From the NCBI GenBank assembly GCA_964352775.1, contig CAYGTK010000008.1, positions 1 to 37,668 of the forward strand: DNA of 37,668 bases, written 5' to 3'. The notes under the pieces are model-generated. The model saw nothing but the letters and a program-made list of their open reading frames with translations, did no database searches and had not been told where the DNA came from. Shown in pieces: positions 1 to 7,746 of the stretch (position 1 is its first letter; each line of letters begins with the position of its first letter). A program made the position numbers and the translations under genes. Source of the DNA: CAYGTK01 sp964352775. Lineage in GTDB: Bacteria; Bacteroidota; Bacteroidia; Chitinophagales; CAIOSU01.

Positions 1-51
1 ATTAGACTCCTCTGGTACTAATTGCCGCATTAGAACCTCTACGCCGACAAT

Positions 52-510
52 ATGCAGAACTCCATAACCTTCAGCCCCGACTTGTTAGAGTTGCTAGGCT
101 TGTTGAACGAAAATAAGGTCACTTATTTGATTGTAGGCGGATATGCTGTTGCCTTCCACGGTCACCCAAGATATACTGGAGATATTGATGTTTGGTTGAA
201 GCCAGATGAAAAAAATGCTATAAAACTGATACATGTATTAAATGTTTTCGGGCTTGCAAGTTTAAACCTTCAACCTAATGATCTGCTAGCAAAAGATAGT
301 GTTATCCAGATAGGCTATCCTCCTAATAGGATAGATATGATGACAACTATAGATGGTGTTGATTTTAATGAAAGTTATGAGCGAAAGGTCTATATGAAAA
401 TTGGAGCTATCGAAGTTCCTATCATCGGCTTAGAAGATCTTAGAACCAATAAAAAAGCTACAGGTAGGCATCGAGATCTAGATGACCTAGAGAACCTTCC
501 AAAAAAATAA
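52..510 (+). CDS. MNT-type nucleotidyltransferase (DUF6036/AbiEii-like)
   Basis: A 152-residue protein with the minimal nucleotidyltransferase fold signature. A Gly-Gly pair (residues 29-30, VGGYAVAFHGHPR) is followed by the metal-binding D-x-D at Asp44/Asp46 (TGDIDVW), and a plausible third carboxylate lies in RIDMM (Asp95). In this superfamily these residues bind Mg-NTP and transfer a nucleotidyl group. The length matches stand-alone members, some of which act in toxin-antitoxin or abortive-infection pairs. The ATG at 52 was chosen because it leaves the usual 25-30 residues before the Gly-Gly motif; no Shine-Dalgarno is visible. Any partner gene would lie upstream, beyond the window edge, and none is visible downstream, where an oppositely oriented gene follows. 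The fold is clear. The substrate and any toxin or antitoxin role are unknown. Confidence 0.8.
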   Translation: MQNSITFSPDLLELLGLLNENKVTYLIVGGYAVAFHGHPRYTGDIDVWLKPDEKNAIKLIHVLNVFGLASLNLQPNDLLAKDSVIQIGYPPNRIDMMTTIDGVDFNESYERKVYMKIGAIEVPIIGLEDLRTNKKATGRHRDLDDLENLPKK

Positions 511-636
511 AAGCAGTTATACTAGTTTTAGTTTGCAACTGAAACTTTAGAGTCGATGGCAGTCTTAAACTTATTCTTATACGTGTGTTCAAGTCGCAGG
601 CTTAAACCAGCTGGCAATTATCTGCCACAAAATAGA

Positions 637-660
637 AAGGGAGGCCACTAAGCCTCCCTT
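637..660 (-). terminator. Rho-independent terminator of the alkene reductase gene
   Basis: A perfect 9-bp stem (AAGGGAGGC / GCCTCCCTT) with a 6-nt loop lies 25 bases beyond the stop codon at 686. On the minus strand it is followed by a T-rich stretch (TTTCTATTTTG). It could also stop plus-strand transcription from the nucleotidyltransferase gene, although the plus-strand side lacks a T tract. Confidence 0.75.
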
Positions 661-685
661 CTATCAAACTATATATAAAACAGCC

Positions 686-1786
686 TTAAGCCTCTACAGA
701 TTCAGCTTTGTAGGTGGGATAATCGGTATATCCATCAGGGCCTGGCATGTAGTAAGTACTTTGGTCGCTTTCCGCTAATGGCCAGTTGTTCTTGAAACGT
801 TCTACTAAGTCTGGGTTAGCTATAAAGTCGTGACCATAAGCTACCAGGTCGGCTTTGCCTTCTTGTAACCATTGCTCACCGCTTTCTTTGCTGAATCCAC
901 CACAAACGATAAACGCACCGTTGAATGCCTCCCGCATTTTTGCCCACAAGTTGAACACATTGTCATTGCCTGAACTGAAGTTGTTTACGTGTAAGTAAAC
1001 GATACCTAGATCACTCAACTGTTCAGTCAGATACAAGTACGTCTCATCCAATGTATCGTACTCCTCTAGGTCGTTAAACAAACCATAAGGCGATACTCTT
1101 ATTCCCGTTTTCTCTTTACCAATGGTGTCAGCTACTGCCTTGGTAAGTTCAATTACAAAACGCGCTCTGTTCTCTGGGCTTCCCCCATATTCATCGGTGC
1201 GTTGATTGCTCTTGGTATTTAGAAACTGGTTAGGTAAATAACCATTAGCGGCGTGTACTTCAACACCATCAAATCCTGCAGCTATTGCATTCTTTGCGCT
1301 GGTAACAAACCAGTTAATTGTTTCTTGAATATCCGCTTTGCTCATTTCCTCTGGCTGAGGGTGGTCCTTCATTCCTACGTTGTCTACGTACATCTGTCCT
1401 GCTGCGGTAATTGCAGATGGAGCTAATAAGCGACCTTCTCCATCAGGAAAGTTAGCAGGGTGAGCTACTCTTCCTGTATGCATTATCTGAAGAAATACTT
1501 TACCCGCTCCTTTATGAATGGCTTTTGTTACTAGCTTCCATCCTTCGGTCTGCTCAGTACTATATGCTGCAGGTATTCTTGGGTATCCTAATCCATTAGG
1601 GGCAGGCGATGTGCCTTCTGTTATTATAAGGCCTGCAGAATTACGTTGTCCGTAGTATTCTGCCATTAATTCGTTAGGTGTATTGCCTATTGCACGGCTT
1701 CGGGTCATCGGGGCAATTACGATGCTGTTATCCAATTCCAGTCCGCCTAAATTATATCCTGAAAATAGTTTTCCAGTAGTACTCAT
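686..1786 (-). CDS. Alkene reductase, Old Yellow Enzyme family (NemA-like)
   Basis: A 366-residue FMN-dependent, NAD(P)H-using ene-reductase of the OYE family. Such enzymes reduce activated C=C bonds, and some reduce nitrate esters or nitroaromatics. Visible signatures are the N-terminal flavin-site segment APMTRSRA (residues 25-32), the substrate-anchoring pair in VEVHAANGYLPNQFL (His178 and Asn181, with proton-donor Tyr183), the RTDEYGGSPENRARF segment, and a C-terminal ANPDLVERF. The open frame extends 14 codons further upstream to 1828. The ATG at 1786 is preferred because it begins MSTTGKLFSG, the usual OYE start, while the extension resembles non-coding leader. The protein is cytosolic. 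It is monocistronic, with a good terminator just downstream and a divergent TonB-dependent receptor gene upstream. The physiological substrate is unknown. Confidence 0.95.
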   Translation of the reverse strand: MSTTGKLFSGYNLGGLELDNSIVIAPMTRSRAIGNTPNELMAEYYGQRNSAGLIITEGTSPAPNGLGYPRIPAAYSTEQTEGWKLVTKAIHKGAGKVFLQIMHTGRVAHPANFPDGEGRLLAPSAITAAGQMYVDNVGMKDHPQPEEMSKADIQETINWFVTSAKNAIAAGFDGVEVHAANGYLPNQFLNTKSNQRTDEYGGSPENRARFVIELTKAVADTIGKEKTGIRVSPYGLFNDLEEYDTLDETYLYLTEQLSDLGIVYLHVNNFSSGNDNVFNLWAKMREAFNGAFIVCGGFSKESGEQWLQEGKADLVAYGHDFIANPDLVERFKNNWPLAESDQSTYYMPGPDGYTDYPTYKAESVEA

Positions 1787-1973
1787 AGTGTTTTGTTTTT
1801 TTGTTAAATGTATAGACAGGTAAATCAAAGCTTTGCCATCTTAGTTCAGAAAGACCGTCCTTTTTTCTCCACCATCTTTCAAGATCTCAGTAGAACATAA
1901 GTGGATAGCCGTTTTACTGCGAATATTTTTTCTAGCATAGCCTCGCTACTCCCTTTCATTAAGACTAGGGATA

Positions 1974-4259
1974 ATGTATCTTTACAACATGCCTCTCCGT
2001 TCACTACTAGTACTATGTTTCAGCTTGCTGATAAGCTTTGCTCTTAGGGCACAAGTGGAACTAAGTCAAACAGTTAGAGGAACGGTTACTGATGGGCAGA
2101 CCAGCATGATCTTACCTGGCGCCACCATTACTATTTTGAACACCTCTCCCCTTTTAGGGGCTAGTTCAGACATGGATGGCAAGTTCCGTTTCGAGGACGT
2201 ACCCCTAGGCAGATACGATATTCTCGTTTCCATGATAGGTTATGAGAGCCGTACTTTGGAAGGAATACTCCTTTCCACTGGAAAAGAAGTCGTTTTAAGT
2301 GTGGAGCTTACCGAGGCTATTGAGCAAGTGGGTGAAGTAGTTGTAGAGGCCGAAGGAAGACCACAGCAAGCAGTCAATTCATTAGGGGTGGTAAGTGTTC
2401 GGTCATTTTCTACCGAGCAGACTTCCAGATTTGCCGCTAGTGCGGACGATCCCGCCAAAATGGCTTTGTCTTTTGCAGGCATAAAGGCACAAGACGATAT
2501 TTCGAATGTGATAAGCGTGCGTGGTAATGCACCTAACGGCTTACTATGGCGAATTGAAGGTGTGGAAGTGCCGTCGCCTAATCACTTCTCTGGGGAGGGT
2601 TACCAAGGTGGCGCGGTAACTATGTTAAGTACGGTGGTATTAGCTCGGTCGGATATATTCACGGGTGCTTTCCCCGCGGAATATGGCAATGCCACGGCTG
2701 GGGTATTTGACCTGCGCATGCGGAAAGGTAATAACGAGCGCACAGAAGGTACGTTCCAAATTGGTGTGCTAGGAGTTGAAGGGGGAATTGAAGGACCGTT
2801 CAGTAAACGTAAAAAGGCTTCTTACCTCGTTAACTACCGTTATTCCACCCTAGGGTTGGCTAATGCTGTTGGTTTCAATACAGGTAATATCAGCACGAAG
2901 TATCAAGACTTGAATTTCAAGTTGAATTTCCCTTCTAAAAGAACGGGTAACTGGAGCCTCTTCGGTGTAATGGGGACAAGCGAGCTGACCAGAGATAAAG
3001 ACGTTCAAAAGAACAACCCTAATCGTTCTAAAAAGAAGAATAAGGTAAGCGCGTATGACCTGCTATTCACGGGATTGAAGAATGTAGTGCGATTGAACGA
3101 CAAGAACATGCTGAGCAGCATTCTTAGTGCATCGGCTACTCGAAACACCTTTACTGAGATAGATAGGTTTTATTTGAGTGGTGAAGAACAGCTTCGATGG
3201 AAGTACAAAGGGAATAAATGGATCATCAGACCATCCTTACGATTAGACACCAAGCTATCAAGCAGAAGCAGCCTACGAAGTGGTGTGGTGTATAGTTTGG
3301 TACATTTCACCACGGAAGAGGGTGAACCTGATAGCCTCGGCAGTTTGGCTAATGCTTGGGGTGGCGAAGAAGTATCTTCCACCCTACAAGGATATATGCA
3401 ATGGAAGTACCGCATCAGCGAAAAGATAACCTTTCACGCTGGTGGACATTTGTTCTACTATGCTTTGAATGATAATTACTCTATTGAGCCGCGTGCCGCT
3501 TTGGATGTAAGCGTACACAAGTACCATCAAGTGAAATTTGCGGTTGGATTGCACAGTAAAATAGAAAGCCCAGCCTTTTACATCACTTCGGTTGCAACTC
3601 CAATTGGTCGAATTGCCCCTAACCGGGAACTAGACTTAATACGTTCCTTTCATAGTGTAGTGGCCCATCGCTGGAACTTGTGGGATATTGTATCGCTATC
3701 TACGGAGGTGTATAGCCAATACTTGTATAATGTGCCTTCCAGCAATAGTACGAGCTACAGCAGCATCAATTTCAGCGACCGCTTTATACCAGAGATATTA
3801 GGTAATGGCGGAAAGGGTGTGAACTATGGAATTGAATTTACGCTAGAGCGGAACATGGCGAATAACTTCTACTTTCTGTCTACCCTAAGTTTGTTCCAAT
3901 CGAAGTATAAAAATGTGAATGATGGTTGGCAGAACACCTTGTATAACAGCAATTACATCTTCAACGTCACCTCGGGCCACGACTTTGAAGTAGGAAAACA
4001 GAAACAACACCGTATTAGCTTAAACGCCAGACTGTTATGGTCGGGAGGATTTAGAGACCCAGAACAGAACTATGGCGATAGAATAGATGATTACATCCGC
4101 TTAGATACTCGAATTGGCTACCGCCATAACAAAGAGAAATACAGCTGGGAATTATCTATAGACTTGCAGAACACCACCAACAGGATGAACGAGAATATCT
4201 GGAAAGATACCGACCCGCTCGGCATACTCCCCGTGCTGAAATTTAAGATCGAAGTCTAA
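1974..4259 (+). CDS. TonB-dependent receptor with carboxypeptidase-regulatory-like N-terminus
   Basis: A 761-residue outer-membrane transporter. An N-terminal signal peptide (hydrophobic core LLVLCFSLLISFALRAQ) is followed by a carboxypeptidase-regulatory-like beta domain at about 30-120 (RGTVTDG, PGATITI, DGKFRFEDVPLG). A plug domain at about 130-250 includes SVRGNAPNGLLWRIEGVEVP and AEYGNATAGVFDLRMRKG. The remainder is aromatic-rich alternating sequence typical of a 22-strand barrel. This layout is the common Bacteroidota form of TonB-dependent receptor. An alternative ATG at 1989 (MPLRSLL) gives a cleaner signal peptide and may be the real start. No SusD-like partner is adjacent, so a polysaccharide-utilisation role is not supported. 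The transported substrate cannot be inferred. The next gene is convergent and starts 7 bases downstream. Confidence 0.93.
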   Translation: MYLYNMPLRSLLVLCFSLLISFALRAQVELSQTVRGTVTDGQTSMILPGATITILNTSPLLGASSDMDGKFRFEDVPLGRYDILVSMIGYESRTLEGILLSTGKEVVLSVELTEAIEQVGEVVVEAEGRPQQAVNSLGVVSVRSFSTEQTSRFAASADDPAKMALSFAGIKAQDDISNVISVRGNAPNGLLWRIEGVEVPSPNHFSGEGYQGGAVTMLSTVVLARSDIFTGAFPAEYGNATAGVFDLRMRKGNNERTEGTFQIGVLGVEGGIEGPFSKRKKASYLVNYRYSTLGLANAVGFNTGNISTKYQDLNFKLNFPSKRTGNWSLFGVMGTSELTRDKDVQKNNPNRSKKKNKVSAYDLLFTGLKNVVRLNDKNMLSSILSASATRNTFTEIDRFYLSGEEQLRWKYKGNKWIIRPSLRLDTKLSSRSSLRSGVVYSLVHFTTEEGEPDSLGSLANAWGGEEVSSTLQGYMQWKYRISEKITFHAGGHLFYYALNDNYSIEPRAALDVSVHKYHQVKFAVGLHSKIESPAFYITSVATPIGRIAPNRELDLIRSFHSVVAHRWNLWDIVSLSTEVYSQYLYNVPSSNSTSYSSINFSDRFIPEILGNGGKGVNYGIEFTLERNMANNFYFLSTLSLFQSKYKNVNDGWQNTLYNSNYIFNVTSGHDFEVGKQKQHRISLNARLLWSGGFRDPEQNYGDRIDDYIRLDTRIGYRHNKEKYSWELSIDLQNTTNRMNENIWKDTDPLGILPVLKFKIEV

Positions 4260-4266
4260 TAGTACT

Positions 4267-4509
4267 CTAGCTGATACTATTGCGCACCCGTTGGGTATAT
4301 GCACGTAGGGCAGTTTTAAAGTCTGCACCTTCTTTTTCCATATTCTCCTTTATCTCTATTGCGGCTAGTATGTGCGTTAGCTGCTCGCCTTCGTCTTCCC
4401 CAATTATCTCTATTTCGGGCGTTTGCTCTTCGTAAAGGGCTTCTTCCGCAGCACGTAACTGTTCTACGCTATAGCTCTCTATGGCTTTCTTTATGGCAGG
4501 TATCTTCAT
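4267..4509 (-). CDS. Small conserved protein next to thioredoxin (DUF6952-like)
   Basis: An 80-residue acidic protein beginning MKIPAIKKAIESYS and ending QRVRNSIS, with two predicted helical segments and no signal peptide, Cys or membrane segment. I believe it belongs to the DUF6952 family, a small Bacteroidota protein usually encoded next to thioredoxin and peroxiredoxin genes. This rests on its overall pattern (MK-P-IK start, acidic middle, A-L-x-x-[YF]-x-x-RV-x-x-S end) and on the neighbour. Its start codon lies one base after the thioredoxin stop codon, so the two are almost certainly co-transcribed and possibly translationally coupled. The molecular function is unknown; the context suggests a role in thiol redox homeostasis. 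Confidence 0.75.
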   Translation of the reverse strand: MKIPAIKKAIESYSVEQLRAAEEALYEEQTPEIEIIGEDEGEQLTHILAAIEIKENMEKEGADFKTALRAYTQRVRNSIS

Positions 4510-4510
4510 C

Positions 4511-4828
4511 TTAGTTCAACTTTTGCACTAGGCCTTCCACAAATTCTATTTTACCTGCGCTACTTCCTTCTACTAACACCCCATTTTTGAATACGGCAAA
4601 GAAGGGTAAGTTATCTACCCCAGCCAGTTTACGGGCTTCTGGACTATGCTCGGCATTTACATCTAAGAAGGTTACATCAGCAAAGCGCTCATCATCAGAT
4701 AGTCGCTTGAATTTGGGCGACATCAATCGGCAGCTACCACACCAATCGGCGTAGTATTTTACTATTACTTTTTCGTTGTCTTTTATCTGTGCGGTAAATC
4801 CCGCGTCGTCAGCTTTTAATACAGCCAT
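4511..4828 (-). CDS. Thioredoxin family protein
   Basis: A 105-residue single-domain thioredoxin with the active site WCGSC (Cys30/Cys33) and the conserved cis-proline (NLPFF, Pro75). It has no signal peptide, so it should act as a cytosolic dithiol reductant. The CGSC centre differs from the CGPC of classical thioredoxin 1, as in many Bacteroidota thioredoxin-like proteins. That change would be expected to alter redox potential, but this is inference. It is the first gene of a two-gene unit with the small DUF6952-like protein. A good Bacteroidota-type promoter lies 19 bases upstream of the ATG. Confidence 0.93.
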   Translation of the reverse strand: MAVLKADDAGFTAQIKDNEKVIVKYYADWCGSCRLMSPKFKRLSDDERFADVTFLDVNAEHSPEARKLAGVDNLPFFAVFKNGVLVEGSSAGKIEFVEGLVQKLN

Positions 4829-4847
4829 TACTTGTTGTTTTGAAATA

Positions 4848-4875
4848 CAAATATACTATTCACACACACTAACAA
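4848..4875 (-). promoter_or_regulatory. Bacteroidota-type promoter for the thioredoxin operon
   Basis: Read on the minus strand, this is TTG, a 17-base spacer, then TATATTTG. That is an exact match to the -7 element TAnnTTTG, with a TTG -33 element in the spacing range described for Flavobacteriia. The ATG of the thioredoxin gene lies 19 bases downstream. Confidence 0.6.
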
Positions 4876-5012
4876 TGGCAATTTTATATCGTTAGTTCAC
4901 TTCTAACTATCAACTGTATTTATACCCTCATAGTCAATACCTATACAGATAAGCGCATTAGTAATAGACCAACTTTTCAGCCCATATAGAAGGAATTTTC
5001 TACTTTAACAAA

Positions 5013-5567
5013 ATGACGAACGCCCCTACCATAACAACCCAGCGGACTATAATTAGAGAAATAGAACATAGTGAAAGAGAAAGCTTACTAGCCTACAGAG
5101 GTGATGCTGAAACGAACAAGTACCAAGGCTGGCTACCTAAAACCTTAGAAGATGTAGACACTTGGCTAGCTAAACGACCAGACACTTTCAATAAGCCCAA
5201 TACTTGGTTTCAATTAGTTATTGAAGAACAACAGTCAGGTGATATTATTGGTGATGTGGGTATTCACTTTATTGGTGAACAGCATCGCCAATGTGAATTA
5301 GGATGTACCATAAGAAAACAGAACCTACAACAGGGCTATGGTTCCGAAGCAGTATCGGCAGTTTGTAAGCACCTTTTTCTGGAACTGGACAAGCACCGCT
5401 TAGAGGCTAATATATTGCATCCTAATATTGCTTCTGCCCGCTTATTTGAAAAGGTTGGGTTTCGCAAAGAGGGAGACTTAAAACAAGCCTATTTAATGAA
5501 CGATGAATGGCTAGACACGCTCATATATAGCCTGCTCCGCAGCGATTGGGAGGAAGCTCAAGCCTAG
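5013..5567 (+). CDS. GNAT acetyltransferase (RimJ/RimL type)
   Basis: A 184-residue GNAT-fold acyltransferase that would move an acetyl group from acetyl-CoA to an amine. Visible features are the N-terminal R-x-x-I-R-E-I strand, the acetyl-CoA pyrophosphate loop QQGYGSEA at about residue 110, and the motif B segment NIASARLFEKVGFRKEGD typical of the RimJ/RimL subfamily, followed by the C-terminal DTLIYSLL strand. Family members act on ribosomal protein N-termini, aminoglycosides or small amines, and the sequence does not identify which. The ATG at 5013 gives a normal family start. The gene stands alone and converges on the hydrolase gene that ends 12 bases downstream. Confidence 0.88.
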   Translation: MTNAPTITTQRTIIREIEHSERESLLAYRGDAETNKYQGWLPKTLEDVDTWLAKRPDTFNKPNTWFQLVIEEQQSGDIIGDVGIHFIGEQHRQCELGCTIRKQNLQQGYGSEAVSAVCKHLFLELDKHRLEANILHPNIASARLFEKVGFRKEGDLKQAYLMNDEWLDTLIYSLLRSDWEEAQA

Positions 5568-5579
5568 TAAACGCAACAG

Positions 5580-6416
5580 CTACGCTAAAAAATTTACGAT
5601 GTGCTGATGAGCTACCTTACTAGATAGAATGCGGTAGTGACCAACATTGTCTAGCTCTATCATCTTGGCTTTATCCCATTTATTGGCGATGCGGCGAGTC
5701 CATTCTACAGGTAGTACCTTGTCGGCCTTATCACTTAGTAGCAAGGCTTCACCTACGTTCAGTTCTTGTACCCAGTCGCTTACATTGGTATCGTAAGCGT
5801 TCACGCCTTTCTTCTCTTCAATTAGCTTTACCAAGCGCGATTTGGTCTTGCCGTTCAAGCCAACGAATTTCAACACCTCATCTATCCTATCCTCAAAGCG
5901 ATCGGGCGAGGTGACCATCACCATTTTTTCTACCGATGCTTGGGTCTTGTGCATGTACATACCCATCACCATAGCCACGCTACCGAACGAGTGACTTAGT
6001 AGCACATCGTACTTACGCTTCATTATCATCTCGCCAGCCAGCTCACCGTAATCGAATATGTTGGCCGTGCTACCGCTACTTTGCCCATGTGCGGGTGCAT
6101 CATAACTGTAGATGCTGTAGTCCATTTCTAGCAACACATCTACCAGCCCAGCAAAGTTACCCGCATGCCCTTCCCAGCCATGCACTAGTAGCACCTTTTT
6201 GCTACCACTACCCCACTTGTAGGTGCGTATGCTGTAGTCTTTAAAGTGATGAACGCCCTTTTCCGCCTTCGCTAAGGCAGCGCGTTCAAAGTCGCGCACT
6301 TTAGTCTTGCGGGGCTTGCCCATAAACTCGTAAGCCTTTTTGGCCGTATAGTCGGGTGCAACGGCTTGCATACCTCTCATCACTGTTCGTATTGCCGTTA
6401 ATTGTAAAGATGCCAT
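5580..6416 (-). CDS. Alpha/beta hydrolase
   Basis: A 278-residue alpha/beta-fold hydrolase without a signal peptide. The oxyanion-hole segment LLVHGWEG (about 77-83), the nucleophile elbow SHSFG (Ser143), an acid in LSDKADKV (Asp229 or Asp232) and the base in NVGHYRIL (His260) form a plausible catalytic triad. The first residue of the usual G-x-S-x-G elbow is Ser, an uncommon but tolerated change. The 60-residue N-terminal extension before the core is helical and basic. It lies 53 bases downstream of a Crp/Fnr-type regulator on the same strand, so the two may form a unit in which the regulator controls the hydrolase. The substrate is unknown; esters or thioesters are possible. Confidence 0.85.
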   Translation of the reverse strand: MASLQLTAIRTVMRGMQAVAPDYTAKKAYEFMGKPRKTKVRDFERAALAKAEKGVHHFKDYSIRTYKWGSGSKKVLLVHGWEGHAGNFAGLVDVLLEMDYSIYSYDAPAHGQSSGSTANIFDYGELAGEMIMKRKYDVLLSHSFGSVAMVMGMYMHKTQASVEKMVMVTSPDRFEDRIDEVLKFVGLNGKTKSRLVKLIEEKKGVNAYDTNVSDWVQELNVGEALLLSDKADKVLPVEWTRRIANKWDKAKMIELDNVGHYRILSSKVAHQHIVNFLA

Positions 6417-6469
6417 ACACTTTGCATTTATTGTACCACAAAGCTACCGCCACAAGGTTCGCCAAACAT

Positions 6470-7072
6470 TCACTTAAGTGAAGAAATGGCCTTATCTCGC
6501 AAACGCTGCCTAATACGACTCAGCGATTGTGGTTTAATACCCAAATAGCGTGCTATATGCAAAGAAGAGATGCGCTCAAAAAAGTCGGGGCGTGAGTTAA
6601 TGAGTTCTATATAGCGCTCTTCTGGCCCTTTTGACAACAGGCTCTCGATACGTTCTCGCTGGCGGATATAAAGAGCATCGGACATCTTCCGCCCAAAGCG
6701 ATCGAAATCAGGGAATTGGTCGTATAGCTTTTGGGTGTTAGAATAGGATAGCTGATACAACTCCCCTGCTTCTATGGCTTGCAGGTATTCAATTGCAGGC
6801 TGTCGGGTCAAAAAACTGGTATACTCTGAAGTAAGATCGCCCGCAAAATAGAAATGGCGGTTAGCCTCTTCACCATCATGTATCACAAAGGCGCGTAGCA
6901 GGCCCTTGTTTACATGAGCAATGAAATTACAGACCTCGCCAGGTTGTATCAGGTTCTCCCCTTTTTTGAATGTGCGTACTTCTTGGTAGCCCTCAATAGC
7001 TTCCGCCAGCTCGTCTGAAATGGGACTGAACGACTTAAAAGCCTTTAACCATTGTGCATCATTATCAAGCAT
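6470..7072 (-). CDS. Crp/Fnr-family transcriptional regulator
   Basis: A 200-residue regulator. An N-terminal cyclic-nucleotide-binding-type beta barrel (about 20-130, with FKKGENLIQPGEVCNFIAHV and GLLRAFVIHDGEE) is followed by a long dimerisation helix and a C-terminal winged helix whose recognition helix reads ARYLGIKPQSLSRIRQRL (about 175-193). The cysteine cluster of Fnr is absent, and the cAMP-contacting residues are not obviously conserved, so the effector is unknown. This family is abundant in Bacteroidota, where most members have no assigned ligand. It precedes the alpha/beta hydrolase gene on the same strand by 53 bases. A near-match to the -7 element (TTCATTTG) lies just upstream. 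Confidence 0.9.
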   Translation of the reverse strand: MLDNDAQWLKAFKSFSPISDELAEAIEGYQEVRTFKKGENLIQPGEVCNFIAHVNKGLLRAFVIHDGEEANRHFYFAGDLTSEYTSFLTRQPAIEYLQAIEAGELYQLSYSNTQKLYDQFPDFDRFGRKMSDALYIRQRERIESLLSKGPEERYIELINSRPDFFERISSLHIARYLGIKPQSLSRIRQRLRDKAISSLK

Positions 7073-7131
7073 GCTACTATAAAGCGAATTCTACAGACTA
7101 AGTTCAAATGAATAATAGTATGAAAATAGAA

Positions 7132-7156
7132 AAGCCTCGCCAATTTGGCGAGGCTT
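7132..7156 (-). terminator. Rho-independent terminator beyond a decayed gene
   Basis: A 10-bp perfect stem (AAGCCTCGCC / GGCGAGGCTT) with a 5-nt AATTT loop, followed on the minus strand by TTTTCTATTTTC. It lies 19 bases beyond the stop codon of the short remnant frame at 7175-7243, not directly behind any intact gene, which suggests a gene once ended here. Confidence 0.7.
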
Positions 7157-7174
7157 CATATTAACCTAGTCTAG

Positions 7175-7243
7175 TTATATCTTAATTCCACTTGCGGTGC
7201 AATTATCAACTGATGCTCCTGCGGTTATGGTGTACTCTTCATT
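7175..7243 (-). pseudogene. Probable 3' remnant of a paralogue of the adjacent lipoprotein
   Basis: On the minus strand a stop-bounded frame encodes 22 residues ending SVDNCTASGIKI and a TAA. The intact lipoprotein gene about 100 bases upstream (7345-7746) ends GVNSCNATGIKQ and a TAA. The shared pattern is V-x-x-C-x-A-x-G-I-K-x-stop, with a preceding aromatic/Thr strand in both (EEYTIT versus LIYSAT). The remnant has its own terminator at 7132-7156. An in-frame TAG at 7244-7246 closes the frame upstream and no start codon is available, so it cannot be an intact gene. The likely origin is tandem duplication followed by deletion. The match is short and a chance resemblance is not excluded. Confidence 0.5.
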
Positions 7244-7293
7244 CTATAGGGGTTATACCTCATTATTTATAGTAACTATCAGGTAGGTTAAAA

Positions 7294-7330
7294 AAAGAAA
7301 GGCCCTCCCAAAATGGGAAGGCTCTCTTTT
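7294..7330 (-). terminator. Imperfect terminator of the lipoprotein gene
   Basis: An imperfect hairpin (AAAGGCCCTCCC with GGGAAGGCTCTCTTT, small bulges) starts 14 bases beyond the lipoprotein stop codon. On the minus strand it is followed by a strong T tract (TTTCTTTTTTTAACC). Confidence 0.6.
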
Positions 7331-7344
7331 TAATGTTTTCTATC

Positions 7345-7746
7345 TTATTGCTTTATACCAGTAGCGTTACAGCTATTTACGCCAAATGTATTTGTAGCGC
7401 TATATATCAAAGTTAGCGTTGAGCCTGAAAGAGTTCCATTTCCTTCAAATTGATCACCATTCACGGTGGTGTTAAATGTTAATCTATCGCCACTTACGGT
7501 AGATAAAATAGGGTCGCCGCCTGCTACAGTTAACAGTATATCATTTTCATTATTGGCAGATGCAGTTATGGTTAATGTATATTGAGAGGTACCAGTACCA
7601 TCGCAAGTTTCATTTGTAGTATACGAACCCAAGAATTTGTCTCGAGCTGGATCTTCATCATCTTCGCATCCTGAGAAGCCGATCATTCCGAATACAGCCA
7701 ATAGCATCAAGGCTTTAGTTAAAAGGTTTTTGGTTGAAATTGTCAT
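7345..7746 (-). CDS. Probable surface-exposed lipoprotein, function unknown
   Basis: A 133-residue protein with a type II signal peptide: a hydrophobic segment LLTKALMLLAVFGMIGF is followed by the lipobox FSGC (Cys27). The residues straight after the Cys are EDDEDP. This resembles the acidic lipoprotein export signal described in Bacteroidota, which directs lipoproteins to the cell surface. The mature part is about 100 residues of Thr/Ser/Asn-rich alternating beta sequence with Cys residues near each end (ETCDGTG and NSCNATG) that could form one disulfide. It resembles small lipocalin-like beta proteins in size and style, but I do not recognise a named family. It is flanked downstream by the remnant of a probable paralogue. 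Confidence 0.75.
   Translation of the reverse strand: MTISTKNLLTKALMLLAVFGMIGFSGCEDDEDPARDKFLGSYTTNETCDGTGTSQYTLTITASANNENDILLTVAGGDPILSTVSGDRLTFNTTVNGDQFEGNGTLSGSTLTLIYSATNTFGVNSCNATGIKQ

Noticed and set aside
6..116. A plus-strand frame (TPLVLIAALEPLRRQYAELH...) running into the nucleotidyltransferase gene
   Set aside because: It is short, has an in-frame stop at 3-5, and overlaps the well-supported gene by more than 60 bases in another frame. It could be a chance open frame, and an upstream gene end cannot be identified from 51 bases.
1787..1828. A 14-codon upstream extension of the alkene reductase
   Set aside because: Residues MIYLSIHLTKKQNT do not resemble OYE N-termini, and the downstream ATG gives the typical start.
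1787..1870. A promoter for the alkene reductase (TACATTTA with a TTTG 13 bases upstream)
   Set aside because: One mismatch in the -7 box and spacing shorter than the usual 17-23 bases; not strong enough to list.
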